DNA of 64,000 bases from Sunxiuqinia sp963678245 (GCA_965140765.1 OZ223309.1:2728001-2792000); one strand, 5' to 3'. Positions 54,501 to 63,624 are shown, counted from the stretch's first letter. A program made the numbers and translations. Notes: generated by a model from the letters alone, not told the origin.

Positions 54501-54778
54501 ACACTTTTTTTACTTGCTTTTAGATTGACCCTGCGATCAACGTTGACCTGTTCTCGTTGATAAAAGAAACGAAAATCGGTTGTTTCTTCTATCTCCATAA
54601 ACACATCCGAGATTTTCTTATTCTCCATATCGAGAGTTAGCTTGGTTGTTTGCGAATACACAGAGGCAGAAACCTGCATCATACAAGCCAGCAAGGTTAG
54701 TAAGGTTAGCTTCATCTTAAAGAATAGATTTTGTTTTTCCCTTCGTCTAACAGGGACAGAAAATTCATTTTTTTTCAT
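51533..54778 (-). CDS. SusC/RagA family TonB-dependent transporter with STN domain
   Basis: 1081 residues: signal region (KMKLTLLTLLACMMQVSASV), STN domain (about 45-115, LTLDMENKKISDVFMEIEET), carboxypeptidase-regulatory domain (KVTNREGDPIPGATIILKET), TonB box and plug (LDEVVVVGYGTMQKKDLTSA, YGSRAANGVILVQTKKG) and a 22-strand barrel ending GLQVSF. The STN domain signals to the FecR anti-sigma factor encoded next, so uptake itself should switch the locus on. Confidence 0.96.
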   Translation of the reverse strand: MKKNEFSVPVRRREKQNLFFKMKLTLLTLLACMMQVSASVYSQTTKLTLDMENKKISDVFMEIEETTDFRFFYQREQVNVDRRVNLKASKKSVDEVLSQLFEDQEVSFKIMDDNLILLTSNNANVQQEKPLRGKVTNREGDPIPGATIILKETTNGTITDSDGNYTIRDIAPDETLVFSFVGMKSKEIKVGANLVLNVTLEQELQGLDEVVVVGYGTMQKKDLTSAVSSVASKDLVQGAVNSPIQMLDGKVAGVSISNPAAADPNRDTDIQVRGASSIDAGNGPLIIIDGMPGGDLRNIAQQDIESMTVLKDGSAAAIYGSRAANGVILVQTKKGKSGRVIVTYDSYVDHDVVSKKPDILSPEEFLSHEIDVDRGGRTNWYDELIRKDNFGQNHFISASGGSENTIFRISANYREKTAIDIASERQETGIRASFQQKALDGLLELSGNLSFKDASEEYTNYGVFQQAVKLNPTIPVYDENNPSGYYRMYGYATFNPVQELKERENGADQEYSIIDFTIKLNLLSNLNTELKLARQKHDEYRREYYTSKAKESVDNMRTGRARLENEKWADYTLEWIGNYYTTIDKHDIKLMGGYSYQEFNNHGFWAENMDFPSDAFGYNNLDAGSWQLEKGRLGMDSWRSKEKTIAFFGRVNYNFDDKFLFTGSVRYEGNTKFGSENKWGTFPAASAAWRLSKMPWMQNADFIDDLKIRLSYGETGRSGFDRYAALARYQGYGKWQNDEGEWIQVYGPANNPNPDLRWEKQISHNLGVDFSLFNSQLSGSIDAFVRNGKDVISNYDAPVPPYLHDQVFTNVASTSSKGLEVMLNWNVVQADEFSYSTNITASYIKSKLDKFSNGTFTKGYMNRYDLPSPGNPGYAQRLEDDTEVGSFYGYKYAGVDEDGKILIWRDGQVGTEKVNASSEAKETDKTYLGHGAPRMELSWGNSFTYKNFDLMLYFRGRFDYQILNTYQMYYGLVAEPGVNLLKDAYERNGHITSGKVVTDYFLEDGDYFKLDNVTVGWSPRVFSKFVRSVRLYATVKNVFTLTKFTGLDPTTVGISGLEPGIVSLDVYPITRNYTFGLQVSF

Positions 54779-54808
54779 AAATTTGAATGTTGTTGATTAA
54801 TAATTAGT

Positions 54809-54863
54809 AGGTGTAACAGCACCTGGTTATTAACTTACAGGCCGGTTAGATGTAACAGCATCT
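54809..54863 (-). promoter_or_regulatory. Twin hairpins upstream of susC
   Basis: AGGTG-TAACAG-CACCT (54809-54824) and AGATG-TAACAG-CATCT (54848-54863): same loop, same stem length, one compensated base pair. The second lies within a larger GCCGG/CCGGC stem (54841-54868). Lies between fecR and susC. Confidence 0.5.
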
Positions 54864-54914
54864 GCCGGCTTTTGAGTTTTAGTTGATTTAGTTTTCACAT
54901 AGGCATCCTCCTTT

Positions 54915-55904
54915 TTATTTTTTTGTCACCACAATACACTGATTATTAATCACATAATCAACAGGAAGTGTTTTTTGTAAGATATCTAATACCTCAATGA
55001 TTGTCTCATTTTGAATAGTTCCATCGTAATGGAAATTTAAAATCCGAGGGTCTTCAATCCGAATTTCAACTCCATACTTTCGCTCCAGCAAAGTGGCTAA
55101 CTCTCCCAAACTCATGTTCACAAATATGAGTTTATTGTCTTTCCATGAAGTATAAAGCTTCGGTTTTACTTCTCCTACCCGCAAGGATTTCTCTCGTTTG
55201 TTATAAACCAATTGCTCTCCGGGAATGAGCACCACATCTTGTTTTAGTTTTAGCTTTTTGGTAGACTGAACGCAAATACTTCCTTCTTCCAGAGTTGTGA
55301 CAACCTCATCATCTTCAACGTAGGCCTTCACGTTAAACTCAGTACCCATTACCCGGACATCGTAATACGACGTATGAACGATAAATGGAATTTCGGTTGA
55401 CTTCTGAACATCAAACCATGCCTCTCCGGTCAGGAAAACTTCCCTGCTATTGGCTTCCATATCGCAATCATATTTAATTTCAGAACCTGAATTGAGAAAG
55501 ATGACGGTTCCATCAGGTAAAATCACCTCAGAGACAGAACCTTTTGGAGCAATAGCCGTGTGGTAGTCCGGAGAATGATGACTGGAAGTGTACTGCAAAA
55601 TGTTTCCCGTCAGTAAGCCAAACACCAAAATAGCTGCAGCCGCATACCAAAAATTGATTGATCGACTGGCTGATTTTTCTTTTCCGCTTGTATTCTCAAT
55701 TTTGCTCCACAAACGATCAAACCGTGTGTCTTCATCAGCAACCAGATGAACCTCTTTGTCGTTTCCCAACTGTTCATAGAGCTCATTTTTCAAATCATAC
55801 TCCAGCTCCTCTTTATGAAAAAGACTTTTCACTTTTTTGCTTTCGCTTTCGCTTAAATCTCCTGATTTTAGATGTTCTAATTTGTATTTTAACTGATCCC
55901 TCAT
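54915..55904 (-). CDS. FecR-type anti-sigma factor
   Basis: 329 residues: short cytoplasmic part, a membrane segment (FWYAAAAILVFGLLTGNIL, about 84-102), FecR domain (GSVSEVILPDGTVIFLNSGS) and a C-terminal DUF4974 (NMSLGELATLLERKYGVEIR) resembling STN. Holds the ECF sigma factor at the membrane until SusC signals. Confidence 0.93.
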   Translation of the reverse strand: MRDQLKYKLEHLKSGDLSESESKKVKSLFHKEELEYDLKNELYEQLGNDKEVHLVADEDTRFDRLWSKIENTSGKEKSASRSINFWYAAAAILVFGLLTGNILQYTSSHHSPDYHTAIAPKGSVSEVILPDGTVIFLNSGSEIKYDCDMEANSREVFLTGEAWFDVQKSTEIPFIVHTSYYDVRVMGTEFNVKAYVEDDEVVTTLEEGSICVQSTKKLKLKQDVVLIPGEQLVYNKREKSLRVGEVKPKLYTSWKDNKLIFVNMSLGELATLLERKYGVEIRIEDPRILNFHYDGTIQNETIIEVLDILQKTLPVDYVINNQCIVVTKK

Positions 55905-55982
55905 CCGTCACTTTTTATACTGGTAGTACGAAGGAGTCATTCAATACACTCACGTTAACATGAAAAAAAAATTAAAAAAGTT

Positions 55983-56567
55983 TTAGCAAAACAAATAAAA
56001 GAAAAGCATGGCAAACGCTGAGTTTTGGGGGAGATTCTCTTTTAGGAAAGCAGTTGCTCGATAAAGTTGGTTTTCCACAGTGCGTTTTGAGAGGCCCAAA
56101 CTCGCTGCGATTTCGTCATTCGAAAGACCATTTTCACGGCTTAATTTAAATATTCTTCGACGTTGCTCTGGCATTTTATCCATCAACCGATGAATTTGGG
56201 CTAACATATCATTGTAGACGACTTCATCCCATGTCCCCTCGGTCAAAATGTCTTTACCCGAAGCAAATTCATGAAAAGCTTGTTCGACATTTTTACGCCG
56301 GATAAAATCGTAAATACTATTAACTGCGACTTTAAAAATGTAAGAACGAATATTTCCCGAGCCATCCAACAACAAGCGTTTATCCCATAATTTCAGAAAC
56401 ACATCCTGAACCAGCTCTTCTGCGTCGTGTTCCGATTTAAGGTAGCTATAGGCAAACCGGTGAATTTTAATCCCGTATCGACCATATAGTATGCGAAACG
56501 CATCTTTTGATCCTTCTTTTAATTGCCTGGCCAATTCCTGATCTTTTATGTCGAGGGAAACTTTCAC
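55983..56567 (-). CDS. ECF sigma factor of the SusC/D locus
   Basis: 194 residues: region 2 (FRILYGRYGIKIHRFAYSYL, EELVQDVFLKLWDKR) and region 4 (MPEQRRRIFKLSRENGLSND then EIAASLGLSKRTVENQLY), as in the Bacteroidota expansion of ECF factors. Lies 78 bases before fecR. Confidence 0.94.
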   Translation of the reverse strand: MKVSLDIKDQELARQLKEGSKDAFRILYGRYGIKIHRFAYSYLKSEHDAEELVQDVFLKLWDKRLLLDGSGNIRSYIFKVAVNSIYDFIRRKNVEQAFHEFASGKDILTEGTWDEVVYNDMLAQIHRLMDKMPEQRRRIFKLSRENGLSNDEIAASLGLSKRTVENQLYRATAFLKENLPQNSAFAMLFFYLFC

Positions 56568-56722
56568 GGACTGCTATTTAGTTGGCTTCGGGCAAAGATA
56601 AAATAAATTCACCTCCTCCTATTGAATAACTGCTTTTTTGTTAATCAAATTCGATTTTTGCAAAAAATTTAATATGATTCACCCGCGATCTTGCTAAATA
56701 AATCTCTCATCAGCGAAAAAGT

Positions 56723-57757
56723 CTATCTCCGATTAATCCAAGCCGTTCGGCCAATCGAATCATGTTCTTTTGAAAAATAAGGCTGAAAAACCAAGGTGGT
56801 ATCTTCAACTCCGGTAAAAGTAAAAGTTGTCAATTTACCAGCCGGCGAGACCATTTTTAAATAATCGATTGGATTTTCTTTATGAAATGCGAGCTGCTTT
56901 ATTGATGAATTAAGATAAGTTAGAAATAAGGATCCATAAGTTAGTGCAAAAGCAGAATCATTGTTTTCAACAACTTCCGGCTCAATCCCTATCATTATTT
57001 CAACCTCATCGCCATTTTTCCATTTTTTAGCAATCTCGGTATATCGTCCCGGAATAACGGCATACTTCACTCCTTTTACCGTTATAGTGGAGTTGGTTGC
57101 CCACTCTGGTATCCGGATATAAAAATCAAGATAGCGAGTATCCTGCAATTCAACTTTTATCGAAATCCGGTTATCGAACGGATAATCAGTTGCCTGCACT
57201 AAACGTACGACTCCTCCAGTTGTGTGCTCGTAATGAAGACTTGAACTCCCTAATACGTTGAAATAAATCCGGTCGTACAAACGGGTATAGTAAAATGATT
57301 TTAATTGCGCCTTGGATATTTGATTGTTGCCAACCGGATTGTAAGCAATGCGTTCCAAGGCATCAGCAAACCTTACCTCTTGCGTATATTTTAACAAATT
57401 GTCACTTAAGGCCACCCAAGCATTTACATCCTTAATCGATAGTGTTTCAAAATTCAATAAAACCTCTTGATTTAAACCATCCCATTGCTTCGACAAATTA
57501 GTGCCATCAAGTTCTTTCCGTTCTGCCTTTAATTGCTCTAAACGTTTCGACATGCTCTCTATTTCTGAAATAAAGTACGATGAGTCTGCTTGAAGAAACT
57601 GATCGACAGAATCTGTTACAAGCAATTCAGCTAAAACACCTCCTAATGAGATTTGATCAGGCAAAAGCCGTTCCGATTTATCAATCGGATCGGTTGTTGA
57701 TCGTATGCTACATGACACAGCCCCGAAGACTAGATATAGTGCAATTAGTTTTTTCAT
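56723..57757 (-). CDS. Lipoprotein resembling the C-terminal part of GH127
   Basis: 344 residues, lipobox FGAVSC. RFADALERIAYNPVGNN recalls the end of the GH127 (alpha/alpha)6 barrel, and LDFYIRIPEWATNSTITVKG with GRYTEIAKKWKNGDEVEIMI recalls its beta-sandwich. Most of the catalytic barrel is absent and replaced by a helical N-terminus, so enzyme activity is doubtful. Adjacent to the glycan locus. Confidence 0.6.
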   Translation of the reverse strand: MKKLIALYLVFGAVSCSIRSTTDPIDKSERLLPDQISLGGVLAELLVTDSVDQFLQADSSYFISEIESMSKRLEQLKAERKELDGTNLSKQWDGLNQEVLLNFETLSIKDVNAWVALSDNLLKYTQEVRFADALERIAYNPVGNNQISKAQLKSFYYTRLYDRIYFNVLGSSSLHYEHTTGGVVRLVQATDYPFDNRISIKVELQDTRYLDFYIRIPEWATNSTITVKGVKYAVIPGRYTEIAKKWKNGDEVEIMIGIEPEVVENNDSAFALTYGSLFLTYLNSSIKQLAFHKENPIDYLKMVSPAGKLTTFTFTGVEDTTLVFQPYFSKEHDSIGRTAWINRR

Positions 57758-57920
57758 TCCTAAATCTATTTTCTGCTGTAATGAACAGAAAACTGCCTCT
57801 CAAGTTCATACAAATAATCTGATTGTATACTTACAATGTCAAAATTAAATATCTGAAAACAGTTGTTTTATATACATTAAAAATCGTAATTTTGCTCACG
57901 AATAAAAAGGAGACCACATC

Positions 57921-57971
57921 ATGATGATTACTATTCCTGCTACGGTCATTAATTACGCGGCCAACTGCTAA
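57921..57971 (+). CDS. Possible 16-residue leader peptide
   Basis: ATG start 8-9 bases after AAAAAGGAG, an unusually good Shine-Dalgarno for this phylum. Encodes MMITIPATVINYAANC and stops 81 bases before the MATE gene. Could be a leader; no attenuator hairpin is obvious. Confidence 0.3.
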   Translation: MMITIPATVINYAANC

Positions 57972-58052
57972 GTTTTTGCCTAGGTTACAAATAACTTTTT
58001 TAAGCATTTTTGTATCAATCCTTTTTATCAATCTTTTTAAATTTCCAAACAC

Positions 58053-59489
58053 ATGTTATTCAATAAATTTGTTTTGCTGACTCGCAAAATAAAAACCACA
58101 AACTTCAAATCTTTATGGGCAGATGTTAAAGAATCAATAGCCGGTAGCGAAAGAGACTTCACGACTACCAGCCTTGGGAAAGCCATTTTCTTACTCTCGG
58201 TTCCTATGATATTGGAAATGGCTATGGAATCGGTATTTGCTGTTGTGGATATCTTTTTTGTATCGCGACTAGGTGCAGATGCTATAGCAACGGTAGGGAT
58301 CACCGAATCGACAATGACCATTGTGTATGCCATTGGGATTGGATTAAGCACAGCAACTACCGCACTTGTCGCTCGCCGAGTTGGTGAAAAGAAAGCGGGC
58401 AAAGCAGGTAATGCTGCTTTTCAAGCCATAGTGGTTGGAGTAGCCTTTTCCATTATCCTCGCGATACCGGGCTTCATTTATGCCAAAGAATTTTTACGGC
58501 TAATGGGAGCTAGCAATGAGATGACCTCCGAAGGCTATTTCTACCCGATGATCATGTTTGGTAGCAATGTGGTAATCATGCTTCTTTTCATCATCAATGC
58601 TGTTTTCCGAAGTTCAGGCGATGCCGCCATATCTATGCGAGTACTGTGGATGGCTAATATTATTAACCTTATTCTTGATCCAGTTCTGATTTTCGGCATC
58701 GGACCTTTTCCTGAAATGGGGATAAAAGGTGCTGCTGTTGCAACAACAATCGGACGAGGACTAGCGGTCTGCTACCAGTTTTACCTGTTGCTTAAGGGAA
58801 ACGGCCGCATTCTACTGGATATCAAGAATTTAAGTGTTCGTTTTAATATCATCGTAAAATTGCTGAAACTATCGATCGGTGGAATTTTTCAATATTTGAT
58901 TGCCACTTCGAGTTGGATAATTCTAGTACGGCTGGTAGCAGAATTAGGAGCTGATGTTTTAGCTGGGTACACCATTGCCATACGCATTATCATATTTGCA
59001 CTATTACCATCGTGGGGCTTATCGAATGCCGCTGCAACTTTGGTAGGACAAAATCTTGGAGCGAAGCGACCTAATCGTGCAGAAAAGTCAGTTTGGATAA
59101 CCGGAATTGCAAATATCATCATGATGAGTGTGATTGGCATTTTTATTTTGCTAATGCCAGGCAAACTTATACAGCTTTTTATTGAAGACCCTGCTGTCGT
59201 TGAAAGCGGAATTACAACCTTGCAATGGTTGGGTGCCGGGCTTCTTTTTTATGCTTTTGGAATGGTCGTGGTTCAGGGATTCAATGGAAGTGGCGACACG
59301 CTTACTCCTACAAAAATAAATCTGGTTTGCTTTTGGGCGATTGAAATTCCATTAGCATACCTGCTTGCGATGAATCTGGAAATGGGAATCACCGGCATAT
59401 GTATGTCAATTATTATTTCCGAATCATTACTAACCGTTATTGGTGTAATCGTATTTAGACAAGGCAAGTGGAAACTTCGAAAAGTATAA
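58053..59489 (+). CDS. MATE family efflux transporter
   Basis: 478 residues, twelve membrane segments in two similar halves. MATE pattern: SVPMILEMAMESVFAVVDIF near the start, and VGQNLGAKRPNRAEKSVW opening the second half after segment seven. Exports drugs or metabolites with Na+ or H+; substrate unknown. Confidence 0.92.
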   Translation: MLFNKFVLLTRKIKTTNFKSLWADVKESIAGSERDFTTTSLGKAIFLLSVPMILEMAMESVFAVVDIFFVSRLGADAIATVGITESTMTIVYAIGIGLSTATTALVARRVGEKKAGKAGNAAFQAIVVGVAFSIILAIPGFIYAKEFLRLMGASNEMTSEGYFYPMIMFGSNVVIMLLFIINAVFRSSGDAAISMRVLWMANIINLILDPVLIFGIGPFPEMGIKGAAVATTIGRGLAVCYQFYLLLKGNGRILLDIKNLSVRFNIIVKLLKLSIGGIFQYLIATSSWIILVRLVAELGADVLAGYTIAIRIIIFALLPSWGLSNAAATLVGQNLGAKRPNRAEKSVWITGIANIIMMSVIGIFILLMPGKLIQLFIEDPAVVESGITTLQWLGAGLLFYAFGMVVVQGFNGSGDTLTPTKINLVCFWAIEIPLAYLLAMNLEMGITGICMSIIISESLLTVIGVIVFRQGKWKLRKV

Positions 59490-59522
59490 GTTATCAATTT
59501 GTATCGATCTTGACAAAAACAG

Positions 59523-59545
59523 ACGGTCACAAATTCCGTTTTTTT
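59523..59545 (+). terminator. Weak terminator after the MATE gene
   Basis: ACGG/CCGT stem with 9-base loop, followed by seven T. Confidence 0.4.
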
Positions 59546-59587
59546 CAGATGGTCTTATTATCTAGGGAATAACGCGAAAAGCTTCTG

Positions 59588-60537
59588 TTATGATTTCTTG
59601 GACTTACCATTTGTAAAGAGCGTAGTCAGCTTCTTCAAGTTCTGTGTTTGCTCTGCTAACTGTTCTGCATTCGCAGCCAACTCCTCAGAGTAAGCCGCAT
59701 TATTATGGGTCGATGAATCTAACGAGCGGATGGCATTTCGAACCGAACCAACTACAGAATCCTGAATACAAGCTATTCTTATCACTTCCTGCTTTAGCTT
59801 TATGGTTTCCCAAATATGCGGAATAGATTTATTCAGCAAATTGGAAGTTTCAAGCGCACGATCTACACTTTCTTTCAAAATACTATTAATCTCATCTGCG
59901 GCCAGCTTAATCTTTATTGCCAGCTTTTTACCTCATCGGCAACCACAGCAAAACCGCGACCTGCGTCTCCTGGTCGCGCAGCCTCCGCTGCTGCATTTAA
60001 TGCAATTAAATTTGTTTGAAAAGCCACATCGTTAACCACTTCAATTTTATCGTTAATCTTAAGTATTGCTTTTATGCTGTACTTAGCTTTCTCTTTCAAA
60101 AAATCGAGTTTCTCGTAAACTTCATAGCTAATTGTTTCTGTTTCCGACGAATCGGATACACCCCTATGCATGGCTGCCCCAATCATCCCAATGTCTTCTG
60201 ACACTTATTCGGTAGCCGAAGCTTGTTATGTCATAGTTTCTGCTAATAGCTGAGAGTTTGATGTCAGCTTCTCAAATGCTGCTGATACGCTAGCAGAAGT
60301 CTCAACAATAGTCAGCAAATTATGAACCAGCAAAACAACAGATGTACCTAATTTACCGATCTCATCGTTTCGCAATTCAAATTGATCATTACAAACGAAG
60401 TAATGACCATGGCTAAACCAATTGAAATGAACCATACCAAATTTTCCGGCAAAATATCCAAAGTTAAAGAGGATTGTGGTTTCAATGATCAGGATAACTC
60501 CAACACGAAATAAAAGGAAGTTTCGTAAAAACCACAC
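59588..60537 (-). pseudogene. Decayed methyl-accepting chemotaxis protein
   Basis: The signalling core is clear (VNDVAFQTNLIALNAAAEAA, GDAGRGFAVVADEV), but the frame contains two TAA codons (around 60205-60240, in the place of Gln/Glu codons in QASATE) and a one-base loss in an A run (near 59925). The sensor part is largely missing; only a membrane region remains at the N-terminus. Confidence 0.85.
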
Positions 60538-60939
60538 AACTGAAAACTGACCTATTTTGATCTTTTAGTCAGAGCAACGATAAACAAAACTAAAGCAATA
60601 GCAATCAATTATTAAAGGAATGAATATTTATCTGATTTTTTCAGAACAAAAGTGGTTATCCTTATCTGGAAACTACGATAGAACAATAGCTCGTTTCGGA
60701 GAAGAAAAAAGAATATGACAAACTGAATATGTGAGACTCTACCCCAAAACTAAATAACAGACAACTATCCGCATTATTTGCCCGTTACTTGATACCGAAT
60801 CTATCTTCTGCTCAAGAAAACTTAGCTGGAAATTCATTCACCCAAAAAAATTCCCTATTTGCCGAAAATGTCATTCATAGCCAAACAATAAATCCTACTT
60901 TAGTTCATCGAATAAATTTTGATCACTTAATTTTCAGAA
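60538..60939. other. Intergenic region, nothing recognised
   Basis: About 400 AT-rich bases between the chemoreceptor pseudogene and the YccF gene; no coding frame or clear repeat. Confidence 0.5.
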
Positions 60940-61311
60940 ATGAGCACACTAGGTAATGTTATTTGGATTGTATTTGGAGGTTTATTTATTTTTTTGGAAT
61001 ACCTAATTGCAGGACTTCTACTCTGCCTGACAATTGTTGGTATCCCGTTCGGATTGCAAAGCATTAAATTATCATTCCTGGCTTTGTGGCCTTTCGGCAA
61101 ACGAATTGAATATATGGACTATGCTCCGGGTTGCCTTTCAACCATTATGAATATACTATGGTTTTTTGTTGGTGGTATCTGGATTGCACTTACTCATTTG
61201 GCATTCGGATTACTCTTTGCAATAACCATTGTCGGGCTTCCATTCGCCAAACAACATTTTAAATTGATGAGCCTGTCACTAACGCCCTTTGGCCGAAGAA
61301 TTATTGACTAA
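60940..61311 (+). CDS. YccF domain membrane protein
   Basis: 123 residues with two YccF domains, each a membrane segment pair followed by a Gly-[IL]-P-F motif (TIVGIPFGLQSIKLSFLALW and TIVGLPFAKQHFKLMSLSLT). Function in the family is unknown. Confidence 0.9.
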   Translation: MSTLGNVIWIVFGGLFIFLEYLIAGLLLCLTIVGIPFGLQSIKLSFLALWPFGKRIEYMDYAPGCLSTIMNILWFFVGGIWIALTHLAFGLLFAITIVGLPFAKQHFKLMSLSLTPFGRRIID

Positions 61312-61338
61312 AAAAGCAGGCCTCTTAAACCTGCTTTC
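61311..61338. terminator. Bidirectional terminator between yccF and cysH
   Basis: AAAGCAGG pairs with CCTGCTTT around a 9-base loop between convergent genes. Confidence 0.75.
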
Positions 61339-61361
61339 CATATTTTAATTACTTATCAGTT

Positions 61362-62072
61362 CTATTTATGCGTGTGTAATCCACACTCTTTTTTAGAGTT
61401 GCTTTCCCACCACCAGCGTCCGGCTCGGAAATCTTCTCCCGGCTGAATTGCGCGAGTACAAGGCGAGCAACCAATACTCACAAATCCACGATCGTGTAAA
61501 ACATTATATGGTACTTGATTTTCCTTCACATATGCTTTGCAGTCTTCCAAACTCCAGTCCCGCAAAGGATTGTATTTTACAATTTCGTGTCCTCCATCCC
61601 ACTCAAAAAGCAGCATATCTTCGCGGTTATTCGATTGAGAGGCACGAATCCCGGTAATCCAGCATTCCATTCCATCAAGAACACGTCCAAGTGGTTCTAC
61701 CTTACGAATAAAACAACATTGCTTCCGATTTTCTACAGAAAGATAAAAGCTATTGGGTCCTTTTTCACCGACAAAACTCTCCAATTCATCATGTTTTGGA
61801 TAGTACGGTTGAATAGGCTTTTGATACTTTTCCAGCGTTCGGTTATACACCTTGTAGGTTTCTTCAAATAAACGTCCTGTATCTAACGTTACGACCTTGA
61901 TATCAATTTCATTTTTGAAAATATAATCGGTGATTACCTGATCTTCAATTCCAAAACTGGTCGTAAATACAACTTTCCCCGGAAACTGACTTGCTATACG
62001 TTTCAGTGTTTCAACAATTTCTTTTTCATTAAACTCAGCGTTCAACTGATCTGCAATATGCTTTGTAACCAT
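61362..62072 (-). CDS. cysH: Adenylyl/phosphoadenylyl-sulfate reductase
   Basis: 236 residues of the CysH family. The four cysteines for a 4Fe-4S cluster are present (KQCCFIRKVEPL and SIGCSPCTRA), which marks APS-type reductases. The catalytic C-terminal Cys is in KKECGLHTHK. Reduces APS (or PAPS) to sulfite with thioredoxin in sulfate assimilation. Confidence 0.92.
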   Translation of the reverse strand: MVTKHIADQLNAEFNEKEIVETLKRIASQFPGKVVFTTSFGIEDQVITDYIFKNEIDIKVVTLDTGRLFEETYKVYNRTLEKYQKPIQPYYPKHDELESFVGEKGPNSFYLSVENRKQCCFIRKVEPLGRVLDGMECWITGIRASQSNNREDMLLFEWDGGHEIVKYNPLRDWSLEDCKAYVKENQVPYNVLHDRGFVSIGCSPCTRAIQPGEDFRAGRWWWESNSKKECGLHTHK

Positions 62073-62387
62073 GCTTTGTCCTCTTTCTTTAATTCTTCTT
62101 TTTTACTACAAAAATAATCATTTCCAAACAAGTTTAAATCTGAATCGTTACTCTTAGTAGCAAGTCGCACTTAATTCATTACAAACGAAATAAAATTAAA
62201 TTCCTTATAAAATACGTTTTAACGCCCATTTTGTTTGAAAGAAAATAATGCATTCAAACAAAAACCACTAGAAAATAAGAATTTATAAAATCACTGTTTT
62301 AAAATAATTCGAATAAAAAGAGCTTTATTGATTTTAAAAATTTTAGTTCCTTTGAAAAGAATAACTTCATATAAAAAGAACATATTA
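62073..62387. other. Divergent intergenic region
   Basis: About 315 AT-rich bases holding the upstream regions of cysH and the dehydrogenase; no gene or clear operator seen. Confidence 0.5.
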
Positions 62388-63587
62388 ATGGGAAAAGTTT
62401 TGATAATTGGTGCTGGAGGAGTGGCAACTGTTGTTGCTCATAAAATGGCTGCACTTCCAGAGGTTTTTACAGACATCATGATGGCTAGTCGCACAAAATC
62501 CAAATGCGATGAAATTGCAAATAAAATTGGCGGAAATCGGATTAAAACAGCTCAGGTTGATGCTGAAAACGTTCCACAACTCGTTGAACTAATCAGAAGT
62601 TTTAAGCCTGATTTAGTGGTTAACGTGGCACTTCCATACCAAGATTTACCAATTATGGATGCCTGTATTGAAACTAAAGTTAGCTATATGGACACTGCTA
62701 ACTACGAACCGAAAGACGAAGCAAAGTATGAATACAAATGGCAATGGGCTTATCAAAACCGCTTTAAAGAGGCGGGGATTACAGCCATTTTAGGTTGTGG
62801 TTTCGACCCGGGTGTAACAAGTATTTATACTGCTCATGCAGCTAAGCATCATTTTGACGAAATACAATACCTGGATATTGTAGACTGTAATGCCGGCGAC
62901 CATGGAAAAGCTTTTGCAACCAACTTCAACCCGGAAATCAATATTCGCGAGGTCACCCAAAAAGGGAAATATTGGAAAGATGGAAAGTGGGTAGAAACGG
63001 AACCCCATGAAATTCACAAGCCTCTGGATTATCCAAACATTGGCCCAAAAGAATCATATTTGATCTTTCATGAGGAATTGGAATCATTGGTAAAGAATTT
63101 CCCAACCATTAAACAAGCTCGTTTTTGGATGACTTTTGGTCAGGAGTACCTAACTCATTTGCGCGTGATCCAAAACATTGGAATGGCTGGAATTGAACCG
63201 GTGATGTATGAGGGGAAAGAGATAGTTCCGATACAATTCCTAAAAGCTGTTTTGCCAAATCCGGGCGATCTGGGTGAAAACTATAAAGGACAAACATCAA
63301 TTGGCTGCCGTATTAAAGGCATAAAAGACGGGAAGGAAAAGACCTACTACGTGTATAACAATTGTGACCATGAAGTAGCTTTTGCGGAGACCGGAACACA
63401 AGCGGTTAGCTACACCACCGGGGTGCCTGCAATGATTGGTGCAATGATGTACCTGAAAGGACTTTGGAAGAAAGACGGCGTGTATAACGTCGAAGAATTT
63501 GATCCGGATCCGTTTATGGAAGCGCTAAACCAACACGGACTTCCATGGCACGAAATTCACGATACTGATTTAGAAATGGATTATTAA
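62388..63587 (+). CDS. Saccharopine dehydrogenase family, carboxynorspermidine synthase-like
   Basis: 399 residues from ATG 62388 (MGKVLIIGAGGVATVVAHKM, an NADPH Rossmann motif GAGGVA). A frame start 20 codons earlier has no family counterpart. GCGFDPGVTSIYTAHAAKHH and DCNAGDHGKAFATNFNPEIN are typical of bacterial carboxy(nor)spermidine dehydrogenases, which join aspartate semialdehyde to a diamine. Polyamine synthesis is the likely role; the partner decarboxylase is not in the window. Confidence 0.85.
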   Translation: MGKVLIIGAGGVATVVAHKMAALPEVFTDIMMASRTKSKCDEIANKIGGNRIKTAQVDAENVPQLVELIRSFKPDLVVNVALPYQDLPIMDACIETKVSYMDTANYEPKDEAKYEYKWQWAYQNRFKEAGITAILGCGFDPGVTSIYTAHAAKHHFDEIQYLDIVDCNAGDHGKAFATNFNPEINIREVTQKGKYWKDGKWVETEPHEIHKPLDYPNIGPKESYLIFHEELESLVKNFPTIKQARFWMTFGQEYLTHLRVIQNIGMAGIEPVMYEGKEIVPIQFLKAVLPNPGDLGENYKGQTSIGCRIKGIKDGKEKTYYVYNNCDHEVAFAETGTQAVSYTTGVPAMIGAMMYLKGLWKKDGVYNVEEFDPDPFMEALNQHGLPWHEIHDTDLEMDY

Positions 63588-63595
63588 ATCTATTG

Positions 63596-63624
63596 AAGCC
63601 AGATCTACCCGATCTGGCTTTTTT
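63596..63624 (+). terminator. Terminator after the dehydrogenase
   Basis: AAGCCAGATC pairs with GATCTGGCTT around a 5-base loop, followed by a T run. Confidence 0.88.

Noticed and set aside
60205..60240. In-frame TAA codons in the chemoreceptor as recoded Gln/Glu
   Set aside because: Every other gene in the window uses TAA as stop, and the same gene also has a frameshift; decay is the simpler reading.
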